Below are positions 23,555 through 62,360 of a stretch of 64,000 nt of DNA, one piece after another. The notes beneath the pieces were generated by a model, which made no database searches, was not told where the DNA came from, and saw only the letters and a list, made by a program, of their open reading frames with translations. Within the stretch, counting starts at the first letter, position 1. Every line of letters starts with the position of its first letter. The DNA is from Reticulitermes speratus (Eukaryota > Arthropoda > Insecta > Blattodea > Rhinotermitidae): positions 17,497,533 to 17,561,532 of the forward strand of contig JAJKFL010000014.1 of assembly GCA_021186555.1 (NCBI GenBank), read 5' to 3'. Made by a program: the position numbers and the translations under genes.

Positions 23555-26500
23555 CCAAAGAAGTCGATAAAGAAAGAGCTGTCAAAGAAAATATTGCATC
23601 CAAAGAGCCGTAAGGCAATTCAGCTAACAAAGCAGACCAAAAAGTAAGATTTTTTTATACATTACCTGAAACATATGTCAGGTTGGATTCTTATATTGCT
23701 TATTCTCAGTTTCCTCTTGCATTTCTGCATTAGAAAAGAACTTATGTGGTAAATGTTTTTAACATTTTTGAAGCTCAGATTTTATAGGTTTCTTGTGAAT
23801 TTATTAGTAATTTCTGTTATTCAGTTGTGCTGTAGATTGTAGAATATGCTGAGGTAAGGGAATGGTTGATTCATGAGTGTGAACTTTTTTTAGGAAGGTA
23901 CCAGAAGCAACTTGGTTGTTTGAAAATGTAGAAAGATTCCTGTAAGACAAATTTCTATCTAGGCCTATGTATTTACGGAGGTTGGTATGAAAGTAATGCC
24001 TCCCCCCCCCCCCCCCCCTCTCTCTCTCTCCTCTCTCTCTCTCTCTTTCTCTCTCTCTCTTTTTTTTTTTTTAAATGCCGTGTAGAGTTTCTGGCCTTAG
24101 CCACCACATAGCGACACTGTCCAGCTCCACCAGGATCATCAGTGCTCCAGTCAGTCACGTGCGTTCAACACAGTAGCAGTGCAAAGTGGTGGATGTTGTG
24201 GATGTACGTACAATATGTGCAGACATTGAAGAAGTTAAAAACAACAAATTCGAAGGGTTTGGCCAAACAGGAAGAGGAATCAAGTCTTCCTCCTGCATGA
24301 CAACACCAGTTTGCACACCAGTGTGTGCATAAGGGAGGCAATTGCCAGAATGGGATGGTCTGTTTTCCCTCATCCTTCCTACAGTCCTGATTAAGCCCCC
24401 TCCAACTTCCATCTTTTTGGCCCTCTGAAGGATACACTCCAAGGATGCTGTTTTGTGGATGAAGATGAGCTGAAACAGCATGCTTGAAGAGCTCTGATGC
24501 TTCAGCAGAGAGTTTTATGTGACTGGCATACAGCATTTAACGCAAAGGTGGAGAAAGTTTGTTGATAATGTAGAAGACTTTGTGGAAAAATAATGTCAAC
24601 TTTGTAAAGGATATACCCATGATATATGTAAATTATATTATAATTTTAATTATTGTTTCTGAGAAAAAAAACAGGATGCATTACTTTTGTACTGCTGCGT
24701 TTATGTTATTAGAATCAACCAGAACTTTGAGTAGGTGACAGGTTATACACTGCAACCTAGTGTCTGTTGTTATTGAAATCAAGGAATCAGAATGTCATTT
24801 ACACTTGTCACCATTGCTGCATGATTTTAGATAATGAAATTTACTTTGCCTGTAGTATTCAGCTTATTGCACGATAAATTACCTCACTTTACGAAAAAAG
24901 TTCAAAGGTTGCGCACCTGTCGTTGCATTATATGGTTTGATGTTTTGGTAATTTAAGATAATTAACCTTTAAAAGCCGGCTATTTAAATACCCTGTACTG
25001 TCAGCGGACCGGAATTTTCTCTGGGGATTTAAACGTTTGTTGCAATGGTTAGGAAAATTTTTAATATCTTGAAGAATATTAACGCTGGATCTGTGAAATA
25101 AATTGTATTTACTCAAGTGAAGCATGGAGAACACGGTAATGTACATCATAGTTTATTATAAAATATTTTGATGCAAAATAAGAATGAACCACTTCCCTAA
25201 GAGACAGAAATATTAGTAATATGTTATGTTTCGTTCTCTTTAGCCTTAAATTCTGGCTCCTTTCTCCTGAATTCATCCCCACTTTCAAGGGAAAATATTT
25301 CTGTGAGGTTATTTTAACAACAGCAAAATGTTTTCGTTGGTGTGATTTCTGTAAGGGTGTACTTACAAAGAGGTTTACAGTTTTACAACCATGAGGAATC
25401 TGACCTGCGAAAGGAAAAGTAAGTTTCTCGGTATTCCTACCAGTGGCCACACTCTTTCAGTGTTTGTCGCACAGTGCAGTGACCCTGTCGCTTGTGAAAA
25501 TTATTTCTTGTGAGTACATAATTAGCATCATGGCTCGCAGAAGGCATATTCGTGATGAAGATATTGAATCACAGTTGATCTGTGATACTGATTCGGATGA
25601 AAACATCTAATAATAAGGTATGTAATAATTTCTGTAACAAGTAACTTCCTTCTGATGACGCATCATATACTGCTTTTCTCGGGTGAGCTATGTTTCATTC
25701 TTCCATCAAGTACGTAAGGGTAAATACAGCCGGAAGCTTTTAATTTTTTCGTATATTTGGTCAAATATATTGTGAAAATGTATTGAAAATTTTTCTGTGG
25801 GTACAAGCACGGGCTAGAACAGTGAATAAGTAATACGACTACCAGAAAGGAGATCAGGGTTCGGTTCTCGGAAAGTACATAAATATTTCTATTGACTCGT
25901 ATAATTCTTAACTCGATCCTACCGGCTTTTTAATCGATGGGTATCTGCGGCACATGAATGTACAGATGCTGGAGCATGAAGCTGAATATGCTCTAAACAG
26001 TGTTGAATACATCATTTTATGGTAATTACCTCCGCGCCCCAATACGCCCCCTTGGTATGAGGCACAACTGTAAAATTACCTTCAAGTCTGTTGTATGTAT
26101 ACATAATATTTACACACGCTTATTGCCCCACCAATATCGTATTTAATGCGAAAAGTTTACATATATGTTTTTGGGCAAAAATGTCCGTTTTGGCATTGAT
26201 ACCTACACATAACGATGGACAGATTTGTCCGTTCCGGCTCTTAAAGTTTAAAAAAAAAGGTGTCTGCTGTTTATTTTTTGTTCTCTTTTCATTAGAGCAC
26301 CAAGAAACATATTCACAACAATGTATAGTAGTTAATATGAAATAAACAACAATTGTTGCTTTCTCTTCATTTACACCAACGTGTATACATTTAGTGTTCT
26401 CTCATTGCAGGGTTTCTACACGTGAGAAGATTAAACTTGTGCATCATATGAAGCAGAACCTAATTGGAGAAAAGTTCCTGTGGTTTCGAGATCATTTGGT

Positions 26501-29500
26501 GCCTGATGTCGTAAAGTACACGCCAGAACTTATTTTGAACGCAATTGAACTGTGAGTACTTTACTAAGTTTGTTACAGGCCTTAACATAGTTCAGTCATT
26601 TAAAGTAGTTGCTTCAGTACCTGGTTTGCTGGTTTCTGTGCAAAGGCAGTCCATGCAGGATATGTGGTGAATAAATTACAGATTTTTCTATGGATATTTT
26701 AATTTTTCCCTGTCAGTCATTATTCCATTCATACTTCTTACAAATTGGGGGTGTGCATGAAAAGGGGGATAATTCAATAAAAACATTTGTGACTTAAACC
26801 AGGGGTTTAAAAATCCCAGGTAATCCTGTTATATATGTATGAATTTTATCTTTAATTATGAGGGTTTTATTAGCCATAGTAATTATATATATAATTAGTA
26901 TCAGAAGTAATATTTTGTGACAGTGGAAACATTCCACTATTCATTATTGAAACAAGTGATGACAAAATGTCTGTGTCAAGTTTATTTTAAACCATGGTAT
27001 ATCTGATCTTGTAAATATGTATGTCAAGATACATGGTAAACTTGAACTCTTTTGATCAGCAGACATTCTCATTTATCGTTTTCACCATTATCAGGAAGGT
27101 TGTGAATAGAAGTTGCATCTGTAAGGGGAAGTTTCCAGAGCAACAAAGTTCAAGTGCAGAAACAATTGATTTTGGTCCATAGGCTTATCAGCTTGGTCCA
27201 AGAAAAAATCAACATGTCAGGTTAGCCACGATTTGGATGTACCACACACATGCATGTGGAAAATTCCTTGAAAAACATTGCTGGGAGCAAGGCATTTTCA
27301 AGGAATTATTGACTGCAAATGTTGCAACACATAACACCAATGACTGGTTGGTACGTTTTGAGTCTTGCATGAACATGATGAACTGTATTGCAGAAAATGA
27401 AAAATTTTTGTCAAAACTCTGCATCAGTGAGGAAGCAACATTTTAGCTTTGTGTTTGGGGGAGTGAAAATTCTCGCACCATGGTTGAACATGTAAGGGAC
27501 AGTCCAATGATAAATGCTTTTTGTGTGCTGAGTTGTGATACAGTGTATGGACCATTCTTCTTTGGGGGTGGGGGGGTGGTGGTGGAGGCAGTTAACAGAA
27601 TTATCTACCCTATCATGTTGATGTTGTGGTTAACGCCCCAGCTGCTTGAAGACAAACCAAATGTTGTTTTTCAACATGATGGAGCACCACCATACATCCA
27701 TGGTGAGGTGAAAACATTCTTGACTAGGCAGTTCCCTGCAGTGGTTTGGCCAAGGGATCCATTTCCTAGCCTCCTTAATCTCTAGATCTGACACGTTTGA
27801 CTTTATCCTATGGGGCTTTTTGAAAGATGAGGCTTGTGTTCCACCAGTGCTGTAACCCTGAATAACTTGAGTGATGAAATATGAACAGCAATTGCCAAAA
27901 TTGAACAGCTGTCATTGAAGAGTGTTTGGCACAAAGTCATATATCATCTTAATGCGTGCAGAGCAATAAGTAGAGCACATATTGGACTTGCGTAGGGTAT
28001 GAAAAAAAACTTTCTGAGTTGCTCTTTACAATGGCGTGTGTTTAATTTTTGTGTGGTTATTACTTCCTTATCAGTAAGTTCATGTAATCACCTACATCAT
28101 TTGTAGTGTATGATTTGCAAAACATGTACTGTTAGGCTTATGAGCTTATGTGGCACATTTAAAAACTGTAACTTGTTACCATTTGTGACATTTAACCACA
28201 GGCAAGGTCTTTTGCTTTATTTCTTGTGCTCCTCACTTAATTTCAGGCCTTTTCTTTAAGCTAAAATTATGTATTGAATTTTGTGATAACAGGATTAATT
28301 AAAATTATATAATCATCTGGATGGAGATTAAAAAGGTACTTTGCGAAACTAAAAAGTCATTATTTTGATTCTTTTACATATATTCTTTGTTGTTTCTTTT
28401 AAGATCAATCTGCTATTATATTTTTTTTTTCTATGGCTCGACAGCCCTATATGGTCCTGGGCCTCCTCATTTCGTCGAGGTTTCATGATCACACATATTT
28501 GAGACACACCACAGTCGGTAGGACTCCTCTGGACGAGTGACCAGCTCGTCGCAGAGACCTCTACCTGACAACACACAACACTCACAAGAGACAGACATCC
28601 ATGCCCCCGGTGGGATTCGAACCCACGATCCTAGTAATCGAGCGCCCGAAGACCCACGCCTTAGACCGCACGGCCACTGGGATCGGCCTGCTATTATATT
28701 GAGGGACTAATATTTTCAGATTTCTGTGCTTGTCTGTTAGACATGTTTGCCATTGAGACCTTTGCTTTTCTGGGATGTTATGCAGTGCAGATTGGTAGTT
28801 GGTTACCGATGTTATGGGACAACCTATTGGTCCCATCTTCAAGGGTCAAGCAGTCCAAGAAGACTAATAGGGTGTCCCAAAACGTCAGTAACTAACTACC
28901 AATATACACTGTGTAACATTGCAGAAGAGCAAAGATCTCATTTACATCATGGCAGAGCCCTGAAATCACGCATGTTTGCCACTGCTGTGTTTTGATATTT
29001 TTTGAATCGCAGAACGGTTACAGTAAAATTGAAGATTTGTTATTGTTCTTTGCTGTCTGAAGTAACCCTTTTTTTAAGGTGGGCAGAAGGATGAATTTGA
29101 AATTAATACATAGAAACCCAATGTAGATGCCAAAATTGAAAAAAAAATTACCCAACATAGGCAGAATAAGCAGAAAGTGAAGGTCACAAATTCTATATTG
29201 AAAGTTTCTGAATTCTGTCTTAATACTAAAATGTTTTAATACATAACAGTAATCACTAAACCAAATTTTTATATTTTAGATATCTTGGTAGGTTTAAGGA
29301 AGAACTGGATCAGATTCGTTTAAAACACTCTGTTGGGAATCGTAAAAACAGACAGCATGCAAGTAGAGAGGATATCATACGACTCACCCTGTTGCGTGAG
29401 GAAGAGGAGTTCAACACATGTGGTTTGGGTAAGTCTGCTTACTGTCCCACCTCTAATATATGATCAAGTGTGACATCTGAGTAGTAGTAGCTTTAATCTG

Positions 29501-32500
29501 TCACCACATTTACAGTTCATGTGAATGGAACAAGTTGTGCATATCTGGTGCATGGATTTGTATTGTATTGTAACATTAATGACTTGTGAAGAAATGAATT
29601 TCCTCCTTGTTATAAATATCATGTGTCAGAAAAAAGTAAGCATTGTGAAAGCAGACATATTACAATCTCTTTTTATGTTCAGACTGCCCACTGTCTTAGC
29701 ATTTGACTGAGGAAAACCATGAAACCCCTCAGAGTAACCAGTAACCACCTAGAATTTGAGCCTGGTACCTCCCAGATGTGAGAGTGATACTCCAGCAGTT
29801 CAGTTAATGTTTAGCAATATAAATCTACGAGGGCTAGTCAAAAAAGATTGAGAATGAATTTATTACTCAGCAAATACGTTAGGCAGAGTCCAACTTGATA
29901 CGGTCTTTTTCAAAGTAGTCCCCATCGAGCTGTATGCACTTGGTCCAACGTGTCTGCCAGTCCTGGAAGACGTGCTGGAACCCATTTTTTGACATCGTCT
30001 TCAGAACCGCCTCCGCCCTCTTCAGAACGGCCGTTGAGGAGTTGAAACGCTGGCCCCGCAGCTCAGATTTCAGGCGAGGAAACAGAAAAAAGTCACACGG
30101 AGCAAGGCCCGGGCTGTACGGAGGGTGCGGCACACATTCGATGTTTTTTCGGGCTAAATACTGGGCAACAACGTTCGAAACGTGAGGGCGTGCATTATCG
30201 TGGTGTAGGCGCCAACGAGATGGATGCAGCTCAGGGCGTTTTCGTCGGATGTGTTCGGCCAGGGTCTTCAAAACTGTCACTGCCCAAAAAAACATCGAAT
30301 GTGTGCCGCACCCTCCGTACAGCCCGGACCTTGCTCCGTGTGACTTTTTTCTGTTTCCTCGCCTGAAATCGGAGCTGCGGGGCTAGCATTTCGACTCCTC
30401 AACGGCCGTTCTGAAGAGGGCGGAGGCGGTTCTGAAGACGATGTCAAAAAATGGGTTCCAGCACGTCTTCCAGGACTGGCAGACACGTTGGACCAAGTGC
30501 ATACAGCTCGATGGGGACTACTTTGAAAAATACCATATCAAGTTGGACTCTGCCTAACGTATTTGCTGAGTAATAAATTCATTCTCACTCTTTTTTGACT
30601 AGCCCTCGTATATAAGTTTTAAAACTTTCGCGGCGACATGATTCAATATAGTCTTCTCGGGCGCACAGCTGCGTCAACTTGTTTGAATACAACGTTTCGG
30701 GAACTAGCTCCGTCCCCATCCTCAGGCAAAACTGATCAGTTTTGGCTGAGGATGGGGACGGAGCTAGTCCCCGAAACGTTGTATTCAAACAAGTTGACGC
30801 GGCTGTGCGCCCGAGAAGACTATATTGAATATAAATATATTTATCATGTCATCATATTATTATTTAAAACTTGAATATTTGTATGGTCTTGGCTTTTCTG
30901 AGATGTTGTGTGGTGTAAGTTAATCTATCCCACACACCCCAGTAGAACGAAAACCTTGACTACACCACAGTCAAAACTTGCATTGAGGATTTATATTTGC
31001 ATGATTGAATAATCAAGCCTATATTGGTAATTTATGGTGTAATTAATTACGGAGATAATTTCATAAGCTCGTGTTTCCCTGTACCCAGTAACTTGAATAA
31101 AGGTACGTTCTGTAATATGCAAATCCAATATTGTGTGAGAACAGTGGTTTTCAGCCTTTTCTAGTTGATGGTCTGGTATTTGTCTTACATTATGAACACT
31201 ATAAATACTAGTCTACAAATTTAATTATCACTATTGTGTGTAAAGTTGTTTATAAGTTGTTTATATAAACAATTTTACACAAACTTGTAATAACACTGGA
31301 TAACAATATAATTCTTATTTTTTGTCACACAAACTACAGTTGGTAAACCCAGTAGTACTTTTTGCGCTGAATTCAAATATGTTGTTAGTTTTTTTCTATC
31401 AGGCAAGGTTTTTAAGTGATGCACGGTTGAAATTTGAAGAAAACCTGTATTTACATTATATTACAGAGACTATATACATTTCATAAAGGGTAACAGTGGA
31501 TGACTTTCTGCTATATTTTGCCTGTGGAACATCTCTTCTAAGTGTCCAGCAATAATCAACCAGCATGCTGGGACCTTGGTACCACTTTTCCATGGTGGAA
31601 ATGTCCTGGTGACATCGCTCACTGCCCTCAGATTTTCTGGGAAGAAGTCTAAGTGAGAGTCTAAGAAATGCACCTTTAAAGACATATTACATCCCATAGC
31701 TTTGTAGGATTGTACAAGATCAGCCACCATATCACAATAGTTTTCTGCCTTATGATTTCCCAAAAAATTGGTAGTGACATTTTTGAATGATTTCCATGCT
31801 GCTTCCTCCACTTCACTTAGCTGGTCTTCAAATTTTATGTCCTGTATTAACTCTCTTATTTGAGGTCTTTGATTTTAGCATCACTTATCCTGGGAAACTT
31901 ATTTTTCAAGTACAGTACTTAAATCCAGTGCTATTTTGATCCATTGCCTTGATGAAATTTTTTATGAGTCAAAGTTTGATGTGCAACGGAGTCTGGCTGC
32001 CTGTGATTGGGCTCAAATGCCTACTGTCTTTGTTATGATTAAGTTTTCATTCCCACACTATGTTTAAAATATATTAAAGTGCCTCATATTTAAATCATAC
32101 TGGTAGCGTGATAAAAACACTAAATTCACTAAAATTGCATTTTAAAAAGTTCTGTCACACAAAAACTGTGGGTGATAGAGCAATTCTAATAACATATTTG
32201 AATTCAGCATGTAAAAATACATATGAAACACAATTAGTTTTCATGTGACAAAAATTATGTTTACCAATGTAATGCATTGATATTATGTTAAACTTTAAAA
32301 GGTATCTTAGCCACACACACTGAGCATTCAGAATGCAAACTTATGCCCATGTGAATTTGAAACTAATGTTACTTCTTACGAACCATTAATATTACATTTT
32401 TAGTGAAATAGGTAACTTGGATCTCAGAACACATTTCAAGATGTGCTTGTCCACTGCTGTTTATTCCAGCTGGAATATCATTTGAATCTGACTCCTACAT

Positions 32501-33024
32501 TTCTGTTTCATAATTTGTGAACACACATTAGCATTCATGACATATTAAATGCCCTTGAATTAGACAGAATGTGAAACCTAAACATCCTGTCCTCTGTAAG
32601 AACATGTTATCCAGGACATGGTATCTTGCACTGAGTAAATGGATCCATGGGTAATTGTATTTTTAATATTTTTTCACATTCCATCTTTCCAGAAATACCA
32701 GATGTTACAGTTCCTAAACAGTTGGAAATGCTTCGAAATTGGAATGGAGAGTTGCGTTTACTACAGAACTTCAAGTTAAAGAGGTTTAACCATAAGAGCC
32801 TTCAGCATCTGGCCTCTTGCTCTAAGAACAATCAGGAGGAGTTCGTTACAGATGACGATATTGCAGTGAGGAATGCTGTATCTGTGGAGACACCTGTGGC
32901 ACAGATAACAGAATCTGACCCACAAAATGATGGCAAAGCAGCTATTAGTGAAGGTGCAGTAAGAACTGAGAGCAAAAAGCTAGGAGTGACAGATGATGAT
33001 TGTATGGATGTTGGCAGTGAATAG
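23555..33024 (+). CDS. TMA16: Translation machinery-associated protein 16 (TMA16), four coding exons
   Basis: Nucleolar/early cytoplasmic 60S ribosome-biogenesis factor. Exons 23555-23643, 26411-26551, 29280-29428 and 32693-33024 join in frame to about 236 codons plus stop. Seen in order: KKILHPKSRKAIQLTKQTK (the family's basic HP-SRKA signature), NLIGEKFLWFRDHL, LYLGRFKEELDQIRLKHSVG, REDIIRLTLLREEEEF and CGLEIPDVTVP. These match the yeast/human TMA16 pattern (IHP-SRKA, L-GEKL-WF, RF--ELEQI, GLEIPD) in the same order. The tail is acidic and variable, ending DDDCMDVGSE. The first exon opens directly on PKKSIKKE, so the initiator methionine must come from a tiny upstream coding exon, not identified. 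Introns hold mariner (23976), piggyBac (24966), Tc1-type (27100), SINE and foldback debris. An AATAAA follows at 33039. Confidence 0.92.
23976..24699 (+). mobile_element. Mariner-type DNA transposon fossil in a TMA16 intron
   Basis: Terminal repeats CGGAGG..GGTATGAAAGTAATGC (left) and GCATTACTTTTGTACTGCTGCG (right) are inverted; TA precedes the left end. The interior keeps transposase fragments on +, such as LLHDNTSLHTS and MGWSVFPHPSYSPD, then HLFGPLKDTL, with stops and the second catalytic Asp region changed (APSNFHLF, where mariners have a D). A C/CT/T low-complexity run occupies 24001-24072. Much of the transposase N terminus is deleted. Non-functional. Confidence 0.8.
24966..26247 (+). 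mobile_element. piggyBac-like DNA transposon remnant (TTAA-flanked)
   Basis: TTAA at 24962-24965 is followed by CCTTTAAAAGCCGG. The right end has CCGGCTCTTAAAGT followed by TTAA at 26248-26251, giving inverted termini with two or three mismatches. Inside, ATG at 25530 opens MARRRHIRDEDIE and continues with ICDTDSDENI before stops. This acidic N-terminal pattern resembles piggyBac transposases. The catalytic part is absent, so the copy is non-autonomous. It lies in the TMA16 intron between 23643 and 26411. Confidence 0.65.
27100..28102 (+). mobile_element. Tc1/mariner-superfamily transposase fossil
   Basis: Fragments VEHVRDSPMINAFCVLS, VYGPFFF, LWLTPQLLEDKPNVVFQHDG, APPYIHGEVKTFL and, after a break, DFILWGFLKDEA reproduce the catalytic region of an abundant insect Tc1-like transposase (QQDGAPPH...PP.SPDLTPCDFFLWG). 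The right end carries GTAATCACCTACATCATTT, matching the inverted terminus of the copy at 41621-42491. No left terminus was found. Several frame breaks. It lies in a TMA16 intron. Confidence 0.75.
28422..28687 (-). repeat. SINE family B, complete insertion with target-site duplication
   Basis: CTGCTATTATAT occurs at 28410-28421 and 28688-28699. The unit between them reads on the minus strand from GCCGATCCCAGTGGCCGTGC through a tRNA-like T-arm to an A-tail (T run at 28422-28431). Intronic in TMA16. Confidence 0.92.
28756..28940. mobile_element. Foldback element, family F1
   Basis: The left arm has TTCTGGGATGTTATGCAGTG, GTTGGTTACCGATG and TGGTCCCATCTTCAAGGGTC. The right arm mirrors these (AACGTCAGTAACTAACTACC, GTGTAACATTGCAGAAGAG). 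The arms are more diverged than in the 3.5 kb copy, so this one is probably older. Confidence 0.7.
29828..30608. mobile_element. Mariner transposon rearranged into a palindrome
   Basis: TA at 29826-29827 and 30609-30610 flank the ends CGAGGGCTAGTCAAAAAA and its inverse. The arms, 29828-30155 and 30282-30608 (about 328 bp each), are inverted copies of the same transposase 3' half plus terminal repeat, around a 126 bp single-copy centre. The minus strand from 30295 to 29879 is open for 138 residues, including HHDNARPHVSNVVAQYL and YSPGLAPCDFFLF. The two aspartates have 34 residues between them, the D34D spacing of mariner. The transposase N-terminal half and the normal 5' terminus are absent. 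It lies in a TMA16 intron. Confidence 0.9.
30641..30833. mobile_element. Foldback element with hammerhead-like cores (family F3)
   Basis: An almost perfect palindrome centred on ACTGATCAGT (30731-30740). It begins 33 bp after the palindromic mariner. In each arm CTGAGGA is followed by a GGGGAC/GTCCCC hairpin with a 7 base loop and GAAACGTT: minus strand 30728-30688, plus strand 30743-30783. In the minus copy TGC before the core can pair with GTA after GAAACGTT, as stem I. No coding capacity. Confidence 0.7.
31470..31900 (-). mobile_element. Broken ORF of a widespread repeat family, element class unknown
   Basis: The minus strand contains PQIRELIQDIKFEDQLSEVE, AAWKSFKNVTTNFLGNHKAE and SYKAMGCNMSLKVHFLDSHL, then DFFPENL. 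I recognise this as a protein segment repeated in many arthropod genomes and taken to be transposon-derived, but I cannot name the family. The copy is broken. It lies in the last TMA16 intron. Confidence 0.55.
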
Positions 33025-33038
33025 TGCCAGATCCTGTA

Positions 33039-33044
33039 AATAAA
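33039..33044 (+). promoter_or_regulatory. Polyadenylation signal of TMA16
   Basis: AATAAA lies 15 bases after the TMA16 stop codon and is followed by a T/GT-rich stretch (TTTGTCTTGTTGTTTATGT), the usual downstream element. Confidence 0.7.
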
Positions 33045-34859
33045 TTTGTCTTGTTGTTTATGTATGTTTTATTAGTCTATCTACCTGGGAAATCCATTCC
33101 TATGCACTTTATATAATCCAAAGAATTTCTTATTTTATTGGATTGACAGTACATCCATATTACCTGGGTAATCTGAGTCATTTGGAGATGCTAAGGAAAT
33201 TCATCAGCATATCTCACACATTGGAACTACTGGATTTTTTTATTATTTAAATTAAATTATTGAAATACATGACAGGCATAACAGGAACTGTTACTGACTT
33301 TGGTTTCTGTTCTTTTGGAATATGAAGCCATGTCACTGGGTAACTGGTTTTTGACATCTTGAGACAATGTAGTGCACTTCCTCTTCCATTTTCACTACTA
33401 CTTGCAAAATATGGTGTATATGTAATCTAAAAAACCAACAAGACACCGAGGTCCACACTTTTCTGTCACTGCACCGGTCACTTACATAAATTACCCTGTC
33501 CCTAGTCTTCCTTGATCAACTTTTGCCTTTTGAACTCTCAGAATTGGTGCTGGGTACTGATGGTAGATGGAATAGGGCAATGTAATGGGCCTCTGTAAAC
33601 TTCAGTTTAATAGATCTTTCTGGATTACATAGTACCAGATTAACCAGCTTTTACTTTTCAGATGGAACACTGTCATTAAATAACCAAAGGCTCATTAGTC
33701 TAATTTCAAGGAATGCAGAATAGTGAATGACATCTACTGTTACCATTAAGGCCCACAGTAAGATTTTGCTGAAAGGATTTTGTTAACATTCACAAAATAT
33801 TAATCGCGTTTATGACACAGAAGTTTATGAGATAGCTCACTTTTTTATAATGACTGACAGTGTTGTTGGTGGCCATGATCAATTTTTAATTCTGGCAGAA
33901 ATGGGGATTTTTTCTTTGTCACCATGTCCACACTGGTTCAGAGGCCCACTGAGTCTCTTAGTCAGTGGATATTGAAGGTTCTTTCACATCGGGTAAAGTA
34001 GCTGGAACGTGAAGCTGGCCATTGTTATCTATATAGTGCCAATGTTAAACATATGTGAAGTTGTACATTCACTTCATACATCTCAATGAAAAACTTCTCC
34101 TCCCTCCCCACATATTTTTTGTCATAATACCAATTGTAGTTAGGGTGAGAGCCCTGTTCAGAATGCATTCATTCTATTGTTCCATATTAATAGTTTCTCA
34201 TGCAAAGTCTGCAGTAAAAATGTGTTCATATACAGTCAGTATGTGATTTTATACTGTTTCTGGATTTATTATCATCTAACTAAAAATGTGAATAATATGG
34301 AAGTTTGCAATTTGATTGTGTTGGTGTGTGCATTTGTTAAGCTTTAGATTGTGAATGGTAACTTTTCATCTTGTTTGTACTTTGCACTTGCTGATCAATG
34401 ACATCAAACTGACACCAGCATACCTTCCTATTGAGAAATGCTGAGTGTATTAAATTTACTCTTGCAACTTCCTGTCAAATGCTTGAGTCAGGATTATTAT
34501 GCTTCACCTTCTATGAATTGTGTGTGCCTTTCTGATGTACTCTTGAGATCATAGAAGAGTTCTGTAGAATGAATGCTTCTTGTGGATAGATCATTTTGTT
34601 CTCCCCTACTAGTCTAACCATACACATTTATTGAAGGAAACAGTGCTGTGTTCAAGGCATAAATTTCTGTTAAAGTGGTGTGTTTATTTTTATGTGATAA
34701 GTTATAAAATTTAAACAAGTACTTAACAACTTTACTTGACCAAAAATTGCAGATCACATGATAGCTTTATACAGATTTGCCATTTATTGTGTATTTTCTC
34801 TCCCATTACCTGAAAATAGAGCTTGTATGCTTTAGTGCCATCATTTTAGTGCAGAAGCA
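33045..34859. other. Intergenic region between TMA16 and the nudel-like gene
   Basis: It contains a half copy of foldback family F2 at about 33305-33395 (ATGAAGCCATGTCACTGGGT, CATCTTGAGACAATGTAGTG). No exon, RNA gene or clear promoter is seen. An acceptor-like TTTTAGTGCAG just before the start codon at 34860 suggests that the 5' UTR of the next gene is spliced. Confidence 0.4.
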
Positions 34860-61448
<26,589 letters not shown>

Positions 61449-62084
61449 TAAGTTCAGTTTTACCATTTCCAAATGAAACATTAACACTTCAACAGATATG
61501 TAAGTTGAATGCATTTTTCTAAGGCATGTATCAGACTTACAATGTAAGTTACCTTCAGTACATGAAGTGTAGCAGGTGACATTTATTTTCTCTATGTTGC
61601 ACTACATTAGGTGCAGCAAGCTGCTAATAAGATGTATGAAGATGGATAAGCTTAGTCAGAACTGTATAAAAAACTGGATATGGTATTCACATACGTCTAT
61701 GGACTTACCATCAACCATTTCTAATGTGCATCTGTTTTAAATAATCATACAATATCACTAGTAATTTCTTGGTTTATTCAGTGACTCTTTGTCAACATCA
61801 GACAAAACTGAAGCTTGATGGTGTTAAATGAAGTGACTGTGGCCATTATACTGAATCCACATATATCCTGCATGAAAGGTACTGAAGTATGTTAGTAATG
61901 TACATAATTATTCACATTACTGATCTTTCAGAGCTGCTAAATTTTTCACACTTCTTGTAAGCATCTGACTGTATCACATGTAACTGTATATACGTGATGA
62001 TCCTTCTATTTTGGTGTATTACAGTGACAGTCTTATGACAGTAATTTTGATCCAAAAAGCTTTATATTATACATGAAACACTAT

Positions 62085-62360
62085 GGTCAGTGGTTGTCCC
62101 TGTGTATGTTATGAAGCATATGAGGGAGTGAAGTGCATTCTTAACCTCAGCACTTGATGAAGGTGGGTGGTCAGCTTTATGCCCCAGCCGCTTTACTCCT
62201 GGAGAAAGACCCTTCAGTATCCATTGAATAATAGGCTGGGTGGGTCCCATAGCCGGTCTGGATGTTTTGGAGAAGAGAAATATCTTTTGTCCTTGCTTGG
62301 AATTGAACCATGATATCTCAGTTGTTCAGTCTGTAGCCTAGTCACTGTACCAACAGTACA
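62085..62360 (-). repeat. SINE family A, near-full copy
   Basis: GTTGTCCCTGTGTATGTTAT, GCATTCTTAACCTCAGCAC, CCAGCCGCTTTACTCCTGGA, GGCTGGGTGGGTCCCATAGC, GAATTGAACCATGATATC and CCTAGTCACTGTACCAAC are in family order, with the head at the right. Confidence 0.75.

Noticed and set aside
25820-25885. tRNA-like GGGTTCGGTTCTCGG segment inside the piggyBac remnant
   Set aside because: Only the B-box-like part is convincing and there is no acceptor stem. It may be a buried SINE piece.
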